Program-made: the position numbers and the translations under genes | Assembly: GCF_004376845.1 (NCBI RefSeq) | Contig: NZ_SNUW01000010.1 | Span: 62,001 to 126,000, forward strand | DNA from: Psychromonas algarum | GTDB taxonomy: Bacteria > Pseudomonadota > Gammaproteobacteria > Enterobacterales > Psychromonadaceae | Direction of reading: 5' to 3' | DNA: 64,000 nucleotides | Notes under the pieces: generated by a model | Told to the model about the DNA's origin: nothing | Seen by the model: the letters and a program-made list of their open reading frames with translations, nothing else | Databases searched by the model: none | Part shown: piece after piece, positions 1 to 9,859 of the stretch | Position numbering within the stretch: position 1 is the first letter of the stretch | Layout: each line of letters opens with the position of its first letter

Positions 1-473
1 CAGGTGCTACAAATATGCTGCGTTTACATCACGCACAAGCAGCAAGCCTCGTATTAATTTTTGATCTATTAAAGGGAGTCATCCCTGTTTACCTCGCTTA
101 TTTCGCAGGAGTTCCACCTGTAGCCATTGGCTTTATTGGTATCGCCACTTGTTTGGGGCATATTTTTCCACCTTATTTTGGTTTCAAAGGAGGAAAAGGT
201 GTTGCTACAGGATTAGGTACTTTATTGCCTTTAGGTATGGATATGACAGGTTTGGTTATTATTACTTGGTTATTAACAATTGCAGTCAGCGGTTATGCTT
301 CTTTAGCAGCAATTATTACGGCAATTGCAGCACCTATTTTTATCGAAAATATAAAACCAGAATTCACTTTGCCAGTATTAATGCTGTCATGTTTGATTAT
401 TATTAAACATATCAGCAATATTCGTCGCCTGATCAGAGGAAAAGAAAAGAAAATAGTGAACTGGAAACAATAA
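1..473 (+). CDS. plsY: Glycerol-3-phosphate acyltransferase PlsY, 3' part (cut by window start)
   Basis: Inner-membrane enzyme that transfers the acyl group of acyl-phosphate to glycerol-3-phosphate, the first step of phospholipid synthesis. The frame is open to the left edge, and the residues before the first ATG at 15 read GATN, part of the conserved GxxGATN block of PlsY, so the true start lies upstream of the window. Visible further on are the GHxFP-like segment (CLGHIFPPYFGFKGGKG, glycerol-phosphate/acyl-phosphate loop) and several hydrophobic spans, ending in a basic tail. Only the last roughly 156 residues are present. The family is very recognisable; the only uncertainty is the missing N-terminus. 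Confidence 0.93.
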   Translation, partial: GATNMLRLHHAQAASLVLIFDLLKGVIPVYLAYFAGVPPVAIGFIGIATCLGHIFPPYFGFKGGKGVATGLGTLLPLGMDMTGLVIITWLLTIAVSGYASLAAIITAIAAPIFIENIKPEFTLPVLMLSCLIIIKHISNIRRLIRGKEKKIVNWKQ

Positions 474-577
474 TATCCATAAAGATACTGGTAGTTAAAG
501 GCAATCTCGTTATAATTAACATTTTTACAACAAGCCTTATGCAAATAAGCTTTTTATTAACATTTACAGGAGTTCAC

Positions 578-1006
578 GTGAGCCTTATTAAACGTCTTAG
601 CCTATTTATTGCTCTTTCAATGAGCCTATTTAGCACACTAAGCTTTGCACAAGACCTATCGGAAGAAGCAATTGCCCATCGTATTAGTCCCGTTGGTGAT
701 GTTTATTTGGATGGCGAAGTTGCAACAGCAAGTTCTGGTGGAGATTCAGGTGAATCTGCTGGCCCACGTTCTGGAGAGAAGATTTACAACTCTTTCTGTG
801 TTGCATGTCATGGCACAGGTGCCGTTGGCGCTCCGATTAAAGGAGATGCTGCAGCATGGGCTCCTCATATAGCGAAAGGTGAAGAAACCTTAATCAAACA
901 TGCAATCACTGGCTTTAATGCGATGCCTCCAAGAGGGACGTGTAATGATTGTACTGATGAGGAAATAACTGAAACAGTTAAGTTCCTAACAAAAGGTTTA
1001 TGGTAG
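578..1006 (+). CDS. Cytochrome c5-type periplasmic monoheme cytochrome
   Basis: Small exported c-type cytochrome, an electron carrier in the periplasm. The chosen start is GTG at 578, preceded by CAGGAG at good spacing; an in-frame ATG at 539 has no ribosome site and would add 13 residues before the signal peptide. A signal peptide ends near SFA-QD. The mature part has one heme-binding CVACH motif, a Met for the sixth ligand in the NAMPP segment, and a CNDC pair near the C-terminus as in cytochrome c5 proteins. A strong hairpin terminator follows at 1032-1059. It appears monocistronic. Confidence 0.88.
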   Translation: MSLIKRLSLFIALSMSLFSTLSFAQDLSEEAIAHRISPVGDVYLDGEVATASSGGDSGESAGPRSGEKIYNSFCVACHGTGAVGAPIKGDAAAWAPHIAKGEETLIKHAITGFNAMPPRGTCNDCTDEEITETVKFLTKGLW

Positions 1007-1031
1007 AAAATTACCAAGCTAATATTTAAAT

Positions 1032-1059
1032 AAAAAGCGAATTTATATTCGCTTTTTTT
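1032..1059 (+). terminator. Intrinsic terminator after cytochrome c5
   Basis: An 11-bp inverted repeat (1032-1042 and 1047-1057, core GCGAAT/ATTCGC) with a 4-base loop, flanked by A and T runs, so it can work in both directions. Confidence 0.85.
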
Positions 1060-1085
1060 GTGCCTATTTTTTAAGAATGCCTCAG

Positions 1086-1124
1086 TTTATAGCGAAGAAG
1101 TAAGTTACTTTAAGCAGTGAAAAA
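1086..1124 (+). repeat. Partial copy of the dispersed repeat (right-end fragment)
   Basis: The segment TTATAGCGAAGAAGTAAGTT and what follows resembles the right half of the unit at 1274-1434 (TTATAACAAAGAAGTGAGTT, then TTTTAAGCA). It looks like a degenerate fragment of the same element. Confidence 0.5.
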
Positions 1125-1273
1125 GCCCTGTCGTTGACTAAGTTGGTTATTATTATGTTACAAAATAAGAAATGACCTAATTCACAGCATAAGTTGACGT
1201 AAATGATTATTTCCTTTGCTAAACTGTTAACACTGAAAAATAAGTTATTTTAATTACCTAAAAATTCAGGCTT

Positions 1274-1434
1274 ATACCAATTGCATTAAGTATGTGATCT
1301 AAATTTTGTGCAGAAAAAACAATTCAATTCGAGCCGTAAATTTCGTAAAGGGTTGTTCCATTTACGAAATTTATAACAAAGAAGTGAGTTGTTTTAAGCA
1401 ATAAAATAGAGCTGCTATTTACTGTGATTGGTAT
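1274..1434 (+). repeat. Short palindromic repeat unit with terminal inverted repeats (MITE-like)
   Basis: About 161 bp bounded by ATACCAAT (1274-1281) and its exact inverse ATTGGTAT (1427-1434). Inside is a perfect 13-bp inverted repeat (1337-1349 and 1361-1373) with an 11-base spacer. A diverged copy lies at 59294-59428 and a fragment at 1086-1124. It has no coding capacity. Multiple copies plus terminal inverted repeats suggest a non-autonomous mobile or extragenic palindromic element; no target duplication is obvious. Confidence 0.7.
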
Positions 1435-1467
1435 TAATCTTGATTAAGATAATAGAGGAAGTATTTT

Positions 1468-1875
1468 ATGCGTTTATTACACACAATGTTACGTGTTACT
1501 GATCTACAAAAATCTTTAGATTTTTACCAACAAGTATTAGGAATGAAGTTATTACGCCAATCTGAAAATGCTGAATATAAGTATACTCTTGCTTTCTTGG
1601 GTTATGGTGATGAGCTTGAAACAACAGTGATTGAATTAACCTACAACTGGGATACTGATGCTTATGACTTAGGCAACGCTTATGGTCATATTGCTATTGA
1701 GACTGATGATATTTATCAAACCTGTGAAAAAATAAAAAGCTTAGGCGGCATCGTTACACGTGAAGCTGGTCCAGTAAAAGGTGGCAGTACGGTCATTGCT
1801 TTCGTAAAAGATCCAGACGGTTATATGATTGAGCTGATCAATAAAAAAGATGCAGGTAAAGGTTTAGGCGAATAA
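1468..1875 (+). CDS. gloA: Lactoylglutathione lyase (glyoxalase I)
   Basis: Converts the hemithioacetal of methylglyoxal and glutathione to S-lactoylglutathione in the cytoplasm. The 135-residue length and the metal ligands His5, Glu56, His74 and Glu122 sit exactly where they do in the nickel-dependent enterobacterial enzyme. The start ATG has GAGGAAG upstream. Methylglyoxal synthase (mgsA) is also in this window at 18.3 kb, so both production and disposal of methylglyoxal are encoded nearby, though not in one operon. It is followed by a bidirectional terminator shared with trpS. Confidence 0.95.
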   Translation: MRLLHTMLRVTDLQKSLDFYQQVLGMKLLRQSENAEYKYTLAFLGYGDELETTVIELTYNWDTDAYDLGNAYGHIAIETDDIYQTCEKIKSLGGIVTREAGPVKGGSTVIAFVKDPDGYMIELINKKDAGKGLGE

Positions 1876-1914
1876 ATTACGTCTCATACTGATAAACTCT
1901 AAATCGAAAAATAA

Positions 1915-1942
1915 AAAAGGCTGATTAAAAATCAGCCTTTTG
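1915..1942. terminator. Bidirectional terminator between gloA and trpS
   Basis: Perfect 12-bp stem (1915-1926 and 1930-1941, core AAGGCTGATT) with a 3-base loop, A-rich on one side and T-rich on the other, between convergent genes. Confidence 0.85.
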
Positions 1943-1973
1943 CTTTTTAATGCATAATAACGATGATAATTAA

Positions 1974-2975
1974 TTATTTCGGTAAGAAACCAACACGATC
2001 GTATACTTTAGCTAAGGTTGCAGCAGCTCGTTGTTGCGCTTTCTCAGCCCCCACTCTCGCCATTGCTTGCAATGCATCTTCATCTGCACGTAACGCTTTA
2101 AAACGAGCTTGAATCGGCTCTAATAATGTCACTACGGCATCTGCTGTATCTGATTTTAAATGTCCGTACATTTTATCTTCATACTCGGGAATCAAACTCT
2201 CGATTGATTTGCCTGTTGAACATGAAAGTAATGTTAATAAATTAGAAACACCTGGTTTTTCAGCAGTATCAAAGTAGATGCGAGCTAACTCATCGGTATC
2301 TGTTTTAGCACTTTTAATCTTTTTAGCAATTTTCTTAGGATCTTCTAATAATGCAATAAAATTCTTTTCATTATCATCAGACTTAGACATCTTTTTAGTC
2401 GGTTCTTGTAGACTCATAATACGCGCACCGTGCTCAGGAATTGCAGGCTCTGGCACAACAAAAGTATCGCCATATGCGTTATTAAAACGTGTTGCAATAT
2501 CGCGTGCTAATTCAAGATGTTGTTTTTGATCGCTACCAACAGGCACACTACTTGGGCCATATAATAAAATATCCGCCGCCATTAAAACTGGGTAACTAAA
2601 TAACCCGGCATTAATGTTTGTGACATTCTTTTGTGATTTATCTTTAAATTGAGTCATACGGTTTAATTCACCCATTTGCGTATGGCAATTTAATATCCAA
2701 GACAATTCAGCATGTTCAGGCACTTGTGATTGAATAAACATGGTACTTTTTTGTGGATCAATCCCTACCGCTTGGTACATTGCTAAACCATCATAAATAG
2801 CACTACGCAATGCTTTTGGATCTTGGCGAACAGTGATCGCATGTAAATCAACAATACAAAATAAACAATCATGTGTTTCTTGCATAGCAACCCATTGACG
2901 AAGTGCGCCCATGTAATTACCGATGGTTAAGCCGCCAGATGGCTGACATCCACTTAATACAACTGGTTTAGTCAT
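1974..2975 (-). CDS. trpS: Tryptophanyl-tRNA synthetase
   Basis: Class I aminoacyl-tRNA synthetase charging tRNA-Trp. At 333 residues it is of normal length. The HIGH-type signature appears as PSGGLTIGN at residues 12-20 and the KMSKS loop at 195-199. It is the last gene of the conserved aroK-aroB-dam-rpe-gph-trpS string and starts 21 bases after gph, so co-transcription is likely. Bidirectional terminator downstream. Confidence 0.97.
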   Translation of the reverse strand: MTKPVVLSGCQPSGGLTIGNYMGALRQWVAMQETHDCLFCIVDLHAITVRQDPKALRSAIYDGLAMYQAVGIDPQKSTMFIQSQVPEHAELSWILNCHTQMGELNRMTQFKDKSQKNVTNINAGLFSYPVLMAADILLYGPSSVPVGSDQKQHLELARDIATRFNNAYGDTFVVPEPAIPEHGARIMSLQEPTKKMSKSDDNEKNFIALLEDPKKIAKKIKSAKTDTDELARIYFDTAEKPGVSNLLTLLSCSTGKSIESLIPEYEDKMYGHLKSDTADAVVTLLEPIQARFKALRADEDALQAMARVGAEKAQQRAAATLAKVYDRVGFLPK

Positions 2976-2996
2976 TTTTTATTTCCTTCATTACTT

Positions 2997-3668
2997 TTAT
3001 AGTAATGTTAATAATTCGTCGAAATGATTAATCATATAATCAGGGTTAATATCGGCAATAGGCTCACCAAAGTTATAACCGTATGTTAATGCTATTGTTT
3101 TTACCTGTGCGTTTTGTCCCGCTAAAATATCATTACGTGAATCGCCTACCATCACCACATCTGCTTTATCGACTTTAAAATAGTTACAAGCATAATCTAC
3201 TTGCATTGGATCTGGTTTATTTTTAGCTAGAGTGTCTCCACCTAAAAGTAAATCAAAGCAGCGATCAATACCAAAATAAGCTAATAAATCAGGTAAGAAT
3301 TTTTCACCTTTGTTGGTCACTAAAGCAATTTTGTAACCTTTATCCTGTAACGTAAATAGTGTGCTTTTTACTGCAGGATATAAACCTGATTCTGTATTTA
3401 AAAACGCTTGATAATAACCTTCAAAAATAGCAACAGCATGATTTAATTCTGATTCACTAGGCGCTTTGTTCTGAACATGTATTAAACAACGCTCAACCAT
3501 TTTAGGGATGCCGTCACCCACCCAAGTTTTAACTATCAAATCATTCACATTAGGTAATGCAAAATCATCTAACATTGCATTCAAAGCTAAACGTAAATCC
3601 GGCACACTGTTTACTAATGTACCATCTAAATCAAAACAGATAAGTTTAATATTAGTTAGTTGATTCAT
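2997..3668 (-). CDS. gph: Phosphoglycolate phosphatase (HAD family)
   Basis: Dephosphorylates 2-phosphoglycolate, for example that released in repair of oxidised DNA ends. HAD motif I is FDLDGTLVN with nucleophile Asp13 and acid Asp15; motif II is TNKG near residue 118; the late GDSRNDI segment supplies metal ligands. 223 residues is normal. The start overlaps the end of rpe by four bases (translational coupling), as in enterobacteria. Position between rpe and trpS supports Gph over other HAD phosphatases. Confidence 0.93.
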   Translation of the reverse strand: MNQLTNIKLICFDLDGTLVNSVPDLRLALNAMLDDFALPNVNDLIVKTWVGDGIPKMVERCLIHVQNKAPSESELNHAVAIFEGYYQAFLNTESGLYPAVKSTLFTLQDKGYKIALVTNKGEKFLPDLLAYFGIDRCFDLLLGGDTLAKNKPDPMQVDYACNYFKVDKADVVMVGDSRNDILAGQNAQVKTIALTYGYNFGEPIADINPDYMINHFDELLTLL

Positions 3669-4354
3669 CTTAAAACACTCTCTAAGTTAACTTGAGCTAA
3701 TTGTTCACGCATATCGTCGATCACTGCTTTATAATCTGGTTGATTAAAAATAGCCGAGCCTGCCACAAACATATCAGCACCCGCTTCAGCAATTTCTTTG
3801 ATGTTGTCAGTTTTAACACCACCATCAACTTGTAAACGGATATCTAAACCACTGTCATCAATTAATTTACGTACTTGACGAAGTTTTTCAAGAGTATGTG
3901 GAATAAAGGATTGTCCACCAAACCCAGGATTCACAGACATTAATAAAATAACATCTAATCTATCCATAACATGCGTTAACTCTTCTAATGAAGAAGCTGG
4001 ATTTAATACTAAACCGGCTTTACAACCATGATCTTTAATAAGCTGTAATGAGCGATCCACATGTTTTGATGCATCAGGATGGAAGGTAATAATTGAAGCG
4101 CCTGCTTTAGCAAACTCAACAATCATAGTATCAACGGGCTCAACCATTAAATGAACATCAATAGGAGCGGTAATACCAAAATCACGTAGTGCTTTACAAA
4201 CCATTGGACCAATCGTTAAATTGGGTACGTAATGATTATCCATTACGTCAAAATGCACAACATCGGCACCATCATCTAATACTTTTTGTACATCATCACC
4301 CAAACGAGCAAAGTCTGCAGACAGGATCGAAGGTGCAATTAAATAATCAGTCAT
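3665..4354 (-). CDS. rpe: Ribulose-phosphate 3-epimerase
   Basis: Interconverts ribulose-5-phosphate and xylulose-5-phosphate in the pentose phosphate pathway. A TIM-barrel of 229 residues with [10 protein letters not shown] at the N-terminus, the [12 protein letters not shown] metal/active-site block, NPGFGGQ and the VDGGV phosphate-binding motif near the end. It begins after an AGGGAACAA ribosome site and overlaps gph. Confidence 0.96.
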   Translation of the reverse strand: MTDYLIAPSILSADFARLGDDVQKVLDDGADVVHFDVMDNHYVPNLTIGPMVCKALRDFGITAPIDVHLMVEPVDTMIVEFAKAGASIITFHPDASKHVDRSLQLIKDHGCKAGLVLNPASSLEELTHVMDRLDVILLMSVNPGFGGQSFIPHTLEKLRQVRKLIDDSGLDIRLQVDGGVKTDNIKEIAEAGADMFVAGSAIFNQPDYKAVIDDMREQLAQVNLESVLR

Positions 4355-4477
4355 GATGATTTGTTCCCTAATAGAAAAAAGCTAAATAATAAAGCCATTA
4401 TTCTACCTAAGCAGCGCCTAACACACTAATTTTTATTTTCGATGTTTGTACTCAGGATGGTATATCTTTGAAGTTAA

Positions 4478-5293
4478 TTATTTTTGAGCAGGAAAGAAAG
4501 CAAATAATTCAGCAGCAGGTTTACGATCTGAAGATTTACTACTAATTGTACGAGAAACAAAAAAGCTATCGCATTCTGCATCTCGATATAATTCTTGCGT
4601 TAACGTTGTATCGTGATTACTTAATAAAACGGCCGCTTTACTTTCTCGCGCTAATTTAGCCAACTGTGCTTGATCATCTAAACTAAAGCCTTGTGTGGCA
4701 TAACTAGTAAAAGAAGCGCTTTTACTTAATGGTACATAAGGAGGGTCACAATACAGCACATCATCATCACGGAGATATAAAAAAAGTTTTTGATACGGTT
4801 TACAAGTGAAAGTTGCTTTTTTCGCTTTTTCAGAAAAAAACAATAACTCAGCTTCTGGGAAATAAGGTTTTTTATATCGCCCAAAAGGCACGTTAAAACC
4901 ACCACTTTTATTATAACGACACAGACCATTGTAACCGTGACGATTCATATAGAGGAATAAGAGTGAGCGTAGGTAAACGTCATCACTTTTATTAAACTGC
5001 TCTCGCAACTGGTAATAAACTTCTTCTTGATTGTATTTATTTTGGAAATAAACCTTTGCATCATGGATGAACTGCTTCGGTTTACGTTTAATAATTTTAT
5101 ACATCTCAATTAAATCAGGGTTGATATCATTAAGAATATATTCTTCATAATCACTATTTAAAAAAACAGATCCTGCGCCAACAAAAGGTTCTATTAATCG
5201 TTTTGCATCAGGTAAACGCGCATTAATTTGCTCGGTTAACGTGTACTTTCCGCCTGCCCACTTTAAAAAAGCTCTGTTCTTTTTATTATTCAT
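4478..5293 (-). CDS. dam: DNA adenine methylase Dam (GATC)
   Basis: N6-adenine methyltransferase acting at GATC, used for mismatch-repair strand choice and replication timing. 271 residues, with the AFLKWAGGKY N-terminal block, the SAM-binding EPFVGAGS at 35-42 and catalytic DPPY at 183-186. Its place upstream of rpe-gph-trpS and downstream of aroKB is the conserved location of the housekeeping Dam, not an orphan or phage enzyme. The damX gene that normally sits between aroB and dam is absent. Confidence 0.96.
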   Translation of the reverse strand: MNNKKNRAFLKWAGGKYTLTEQINARLPDAKRLIEPFVGAGSVFLNSDYEEYILNDINPDLIEMYKIIKRKPKQFIHDAKVYFQNKYNQEEVYYQLREQFNKSDDVYLRSLLFLYMNRHGYNGLCRYNKSGGFNVPFGRYKKPYFPEAELLFFSEKAKKATFTCKPYQKLFLYLRDDDVLYCDPPYVPLSKSASFTSYATQGFSLDDQAQLAKLARESKAAVLLSNHDTTLTQELYRDAECDSFFVSRTISSKSSDRKPAAELFAFFPAQK

Positions 5294-5442
5294 TTAAAAA
5301 CAACCGATACATTTTTAGCACATTCAACTCGTTTTATCACCGTATTATTAGGGATAAAAAAAGGACACATGAGATGTTGCAGGTGAACGATCAACTGCAA
5401 CAAAGAAGAGATTAACCTTGTTATTATTACAAGCATAATAAA

Positions 5443-6513
5443 TTATGATTCAATAACGTCGCGAAGTACTCTCTCACTGACATCATCAAATAATGCACTT
5501 GTGCCTACTGAGGTCGGTAAAACTAAACGTAATTGACCATTAAGTACTTTTTTATCTAATTGCATATGTTCTGCAAAATGCTTGTATTGCATATCAGCAG
5601 GCGCAGTTAATGGCAGATCAAAGGCTTCAATCAAATTGATTATTTGTTCCACATCATTGTGATCTACTAAGCCTAATATATAAGACGTTTCAGCAGCTAA
5701 AACCATACCAACAGCAACCGCTTCACCATGTAACCAGTTACCATAACCTTGCTCAGCTTCAATGGCATGTCCAAACGTATGACCAAGATTTAACAGTGCG
5801 CGAATGCCGTGCTCTTTCTCATCAAGTGCAACAACTTCGGCTTTAATCGCACAACAACGCTTAAGCATGTAAATAATTGCATCAGGATCAAGTGATTTAA
5901 TAGCTTCAATGTTTGATTCTAACCAAGCAAAAAAATCTTTATCGTAAATAATACCGTATTTGATCACTTCAGCCATACCCGCCGCGAATTCACGTGCAGG
6001 TAGCGTTTTTAAACATTCAATATCAATAATAACGGCTTGAGGCTGATAAAAAGCACCGATCATATTTTTACCAAGCGCATGATTTACAGCAGTTTTTCCG
6101 CCCACTGACGAATCAACTTGAGATAATAATGTAGTAGGTATTTGTACAAATGGAACGCCTCGTTGATAACATGCAGCCGCAAAGCCTGCCATATCACCAA
6201 TAACGCCACCACCTAATGCAACAATTGTGGTATCTCTTGCATGTTTTTTAGCTAATAGTTCGCTTAATATAATTTCAAACGTATTCAGATTTTTATGTTG
6301 CTCGCCGTCAGCTAAAATAACTTCATCTATTTGATAGTCTTTTAGTGTTTCTTTGCAGGCGTCTAAATATAAAGGAGCAACCACGTCATTAGTGACGATC
6401 ATTACTTTTTTACCTTTAATTGCGCTGCTAAATAAATCGACATTAGACAATAAATTTTGTCCAATAGAAATTGGGTAACTACGGTCACCTAGATCAACGA
6501 GTAACTTTTCCAT
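5443..6513 (-). CDS. aroB: 3-Dehydroquinate synthase
   Basis: Second enzyme of the shikimate pathway, NAD- and zinc-dependent. 356 residues; the [11 protein letters not shown] nucleotide-binding block is near residues 101-111, and the zinc-ligand region with [11 protein letters not shown] is present. Its start overlaps the stop of aroK by one base, the classic aroKB operon. Confidence 0.97.
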   Translation of the reverse strand: MEKLLVDLGDRSYPISIGQNLLSNVDLFSSAIKGKKVMIVTNDVVAPLYLDACKETLKDYQIDEVILADGEQHKNLNTFEIILSELLAKKHARDTTIVALGGGVIGDMAGFAAACYQRGVPFVQIPTTLLSQVDSSVGGKTAVNHALGKNMIGAFYQPQAVIIDIECLKTLPAREFAAGMAEVIKYGIIYDKDFFAWLESNIEAIKSLDPDAIIYMLKRCCAIKAEVVALDEKEHGIRALLNLGHTFGHAIEAEQGYGNWLHGEAVAVGMVLAAETSYILGLVDHNDVEQIINLIEAFDLPLTAPADMQYKHFAEHMQLDKKVLNGQLRLVLPTSVGTSALFDDVSERVLRDVIES

Positions 6514-7028
6514 TAAAAATCCAATAAAGCAATAATTTGACTAGCAACTACTTTTGCACTTTGCTCGTCTGTTTCAATAGTGTAATCCGCAGCTTCTTCA
6601 TAAAGCGCGTTTCGTTTTTCTGCTAATGTTTCTAACACTGATTGTGGATCATCAGCTTGCAGTAATGGTCTACGTTTATCTTTCAACGTTCTCGCAAGTT
6701 GCTTTTGAACACTTGTTTTCAAATAAACAACGATGCCACGAGCAGATAAATGAGTTCTGTTTTCTTGTCGAATAACAGCACCACCACCCGTTGCTAAAAC
6801 GATGCCATGTTTTTTAGTTAGTTCATCTAGCATTTCTTGTTCGCGGTTTCTGAAACCTTCTTCACCTTCGACATCAAATACCCAGGCGATATCCGCACCT
6901 GTTTTACGTTCAATTTCGCTATCTGAATCAAGGAAATCTAAATGCAGCATTTGTGCAAGTTGACGTCCAATTGTGCTTTTACCAGCCCCCATTGGACCGA
7001 TTAAAAATATATTACGCTGTTCTGCCAT
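6513..7028 (-). CDS. aroK: Shikimate kinase I
   Basis: Phosphorylates shikimate at the 3-hydroxyl using ATP. 171 residues; P-loop GPMGAGKST at 11-19, the DSDSEIE shikimate/Mg site, GGGAV, and the RRPLL lid arginines. First gene of the aroK-aroB pair, 156 bases downstream of pilQ on the same strand, as in many gammaproteobacteria. Confidence 0.96.
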   Translation of the reverse strand: MAEQRNIFLIGPMGAGKSTIGRQLAQMLHLDFLDSDSEIERKTGADIAWVFDVEGEEGFRNREQEMLDELTKKHGIVLATGGGAVIRQENRTHLSARGIVVYLKTSVQKQLARTLKDKRRPLLQADDPQSVLETLAEKRNALYEEAADYTIETDEQSAKVVASQIIALLDF

Positions 7029-7184
7029 GTTGAATTTTTACTCAAGTGATTGATTACTGGGAAAACCCTTAGAAATTAAAGAGAAGTCGCTTATTATCGC
7101 AATTGTTAACAATATATTGCAAGCCATAAAAAAATAAGCCCGAAGATAAACTTCAGGCTTATTCAAAATTTAGCTTACAAATTA

Positions 7185-9323
7185 TTAATATTTGGTTTGC
7201 ATTACGATACGTGGAGTAACAAAAATTAATAACTCAGCTTTACTATTTTCTTGAATAGTTGATCTAAAGAAGTAACCAAGATAAGGAATATCTCCTAATA
7301 ATGGAACCTTAGTAATTGAGTCAGTAATACGTTGTTGGTAAATACCACCAAGTACTAATGTTTCTCCATTTTCAACTAGTACTTGTGTTGCAATTTCCTG
7401 TGTATTAATTGCCACTGCAGTACCTGTACCTGTAGGAACAATTTCACCTTTTGAATCTTGGGTAATCACTAAGTCTAAGATAACTTTGTTATCTGGTGTG
7501 ATCTGCGGTGTTACTTCTAAACTTAATACCGCTTTTTTGAAGCTCACAGATGTTGCACCTGAAGAGGCTGATTCAACATATGGAATTTCAGTACCTTGTT
7601 CAATATAAGCAGTTTGTTGATTAGACGTTGTAATACGCGGTGTTGCAATTATTTCAGCTTTATTCTCTTGCTCTAATGCCGAGAGTTGTAAATCTAAAAT
7701 TTCACCATTTGCAAGCTTAGCAACTTGGAAGGCAATATTACCGGCAGCTCCTGCGACAGGTAAATTAACATTCAAACGGTCTGAGACAGAACCTGTTGTA
7801 CCGCCTGCAATACCTGGCAATGTACCCGAAGTAGAACCTGTCGTTGTTGTACCCGTTGTGCCTGAGAAGCCCCATTGAACACCTAGTTCTTCACCTACAG
7901 AATCATTTACCGTTACCATTCTTGCTTCAATAACAACTTGGCGTACTGGAATGTCTAAGATTTCAACCATATCTTTAACTGAATCAATAACAGCAGCAGT
8001 ATCTTTAATTAATAGCGTATTAGTACGTGCATCGATACTTACGTTACCACGAGCAGATAACAGCCCTGCGTTTCCACCTGATAACATGCCAGCAATGTCA
8101 GCTGCTTTTGCGTAATTAATTTGAATGTATTCAGAGTGTAATGTCGCTAAGTCAGCCACTTCTTTATCTGTTTCTAATTGCTCACGTTCTTTTGCTGCCA
8201 ATTCAGTTGCAGGGGCAATCATCAGAACGTTACCGTCCATACGCTTACCCAAACCTCTCACTTTCAGAATGATATCTAAAGCTTGCTCCCAAGGAACATC
8301 ATCAAGACGTAGCGTAATATTACCGCTTACTGAATCGGTGATAACTAAGTTAAAACCGTTAAAATCAGCTATTAACTGTAATACAGTACGGACTGGGATA
8401 TCTTGGAAGTTAAGTGAAATAGCTTTACCTTGATAAACACTTTCTTGTTCATCTTTTGGTTTTTCAGATACTTCAATCATAAATAAAGTATCTAATTGGT
8501 CATAGCGGTAGTTATATTCACCTTTCATTTCAAAAACAAAACGCGTTGTACCATCTTCACGGAAAGTCTCTACTTTCTCAACTGCGGTTGCAAAATCAAC
8601 TACATCCATGATGTATAACAATTCATCAGGAATATAGGTGCTTTGGAATTCAGCAATTAATTGATTATCACGACGACGAATATCCACAGCAACACTTGAA
8701 TTATCTAAGTAAACAAATAATTTACCTTGCCCTTCTGAACCACGTTTAAAATCAATTTCTGAAACCGTATTTACATAGCCTTTAGGTTTCTCTGTTGAGG
8801 TTGCTTTAGCTTCTAATTTAGCAGGTGTTGGCAATTCAACTTGTATAGTTTGATTACCTGAATCTTGCGCAACAGCAAGAGCTAATGCAGATTCAGCCGC
8901 TGACGTTTCTGATTGTTCAGAAACTTCACCAAAACGTACAATAAGGTTATTAGCTTCACGTGAAATGCGGTAAGGCATTAAAGTATCTAAGTTAATAACT
9001 AAACGTAAACCTTCAATAGTACGATTAGCTTCAACAACTTCTATTCCGCCTTTCTGTATTTTAATTGGATTTAGTTTAAGAATTGAACTTGCATCAGCAA
9101 TATCAATAATTAACTGATTTGGGCGATAATTTAATTTATCTGTATAAGCACTGATAGCATCATTGAATTCAAACTTTAATTCATATTTCCCTTGCACAAG
9201 TGGATTGACATTAAGTTTGGTTAATTGTGGTTCAGCAGTCACAAAAGAAGACAATAATAATAAAGCGACACTTACACTCGATAATATTATTTTTTTAAGG
9301 TTTCTAAGTTCCATTATTTCCAT
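7185..9323 (-). CDS. pilQ: Type IV pilus secretin PilQ
   Basis: Outer-membrane ring through which the type IV pilus (and incoming DNA during competence) passes. 712 residues: signal peptide to about residue 30, AMIN-type peptidoglycan-binding regions in the first 280 residues, an STN/N-domain segment (SLNFQDIPVRTVLQ) near 305, and the C-terminal secretin domain with the VEARMVTVN and VPLLGDIPYLGYFF signatures. The start ATG follows AGGG. A stretch rich in Thr, Gly and Ser near residue 490 is probably a surface loop. Last gene of pilMNOPQ. Enterobacterial equivalents are hofMNOPQ. Confidence 0.95.
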   Translation of the reverse strand: MEIMELRNLKKIILSSVSVALLLLSSFVTAEPQLTKLNVNPLVQGKYELKFEFNDAISAYTDKLNYRPNQLIIDIADASSILKLNPIKIQKGGIEVVEANRTIEGLRLVINLDTLMPYRISREANNLIVRFGEVSEQSETSAAESALALAVAQDSGNQTIQVELPTPAKLEAKATSTEKPKGYVNTVSEIDFKRGSEGQGKLFVYLDNSSVAVDIRRRDNQLIAEFQSTYIPDELLYIMDVVDFATAVEKVETFREDGTTRFVFEMKGEYNYRYDQLDTLFMIEVSEKPKDEQESVYQGKAISLNFQDIPVRTVLQLIADFNGFNLVITDSVSGNITLRLDDVPWEQALDIILKVRGLGKRMDGNVLMIAPATELAAKEREQLETDKEVADLATLHSEYIQINYAKAADIAGMLSGGNAGLLSARGNVSIDARTNTLLIKDTAAVIDSVKDMVEILDIPVRQVVIEARMVTVNDSVGEELGVQWGFSGTTGTTTTGSTSGTLPGIAGGTTGSVSDRLNVNLPVAGAAGNIAFQVAKLANGEILDLQLSALEQENKAEIIATPRITTSNQQTAYIEQGTEIPYVESASSGATSVSFKKAVLSLEVTPQITPDNKVILDLVITQDSKGEIVPTGTGTAVAINTQEIATQVLVENGETLVLGGIYQQRITDSITKVPLLGDIPYLGYFFRSTIQENSKAELLIFVTPRIVMQTKY

Positions 9324-9340
9324 TTCATCCCTGATTAAAT

Positions 9341-9859
9341 TTATTCTGACAGCAACTCGATTTGTGTAACACGTTCTTGCCAGCAGCCGTTACTGTCTGA
9401 TGCTAGCTCTAATAAATCGATTTTATTTTTGGAGACTTTTAACACTTTTCCATAGTTTAGCCCCAAATAATACCCTGGTCGTACCTTGTGAATTTCACCT
9501 CCTGATACTTGCACAAGCGCCCAAAGCTCTTCATTGATCGATAATGTACCTCTCATTTTAATATTTTCAAGAGAATACATCTCTAATGACTGTTTTTTAC
9601 GTTCAAAATTAGGCTGAGGGCAACTTTTAGGCGCATTTTTTACCACCTCGGCAACTTCAGCTTTAGGTTTTGAAAATGGGTCTCGGCCCTCTTCCTGCGT
9701 AAAAACTAACGCATCAATTTTTTTCAAAGTGGGTATTTTATCATTAATGGGATAAACCTTTGCTTTAGTCTCAACAACAAAGGAGTTCAAATCATCAATT
9801 TTCACTTCTACACATGCAAACAGCGAAAGACTCATTAATAAAGTGAATAAATGCTTCAT
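9341..9859 (-). CDS. pilP: Type IV pilus assembly lipoprotein PilP
   Basis: Inner-membrane lipoprotein linking the PilMNO platform to the PilQ secretin. 172 residues with a lipoprotein signal (LSLFAC, Cys16) and the conserved TQEEGRDPF segment before the beta-domain. Overlaps pilO by one base and is 17 bases upstream of pilQ. Confidence 0.9.
   Translation of the reverse strand: MKHLFTLLMSLSLFACVEVKIDDLNSFVVETKAKVYPINDKIPTLKKIDALVFTQEEGRDPFSKPKAEVAEVVKNAPKSCPQPNFERKKQSLEMYSLENIKMRGTLSINEELWALVQVSGGEIHKVRPGYYLGLNYGKVLKVSKNKIDLLELASDSNGCWQERVTQIELLSE

Larger units (their letters stand above)
1060..1467. other. Intergenic stretch without a gene
   Basis: No plausible coding frame is visible. It holds a palindromic repeat unit at 1274-1434 and a partial related copy near 1086-1124, described separately. 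The ribosome site of gloA lies at the end of the gap. Confidence 0.7.
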
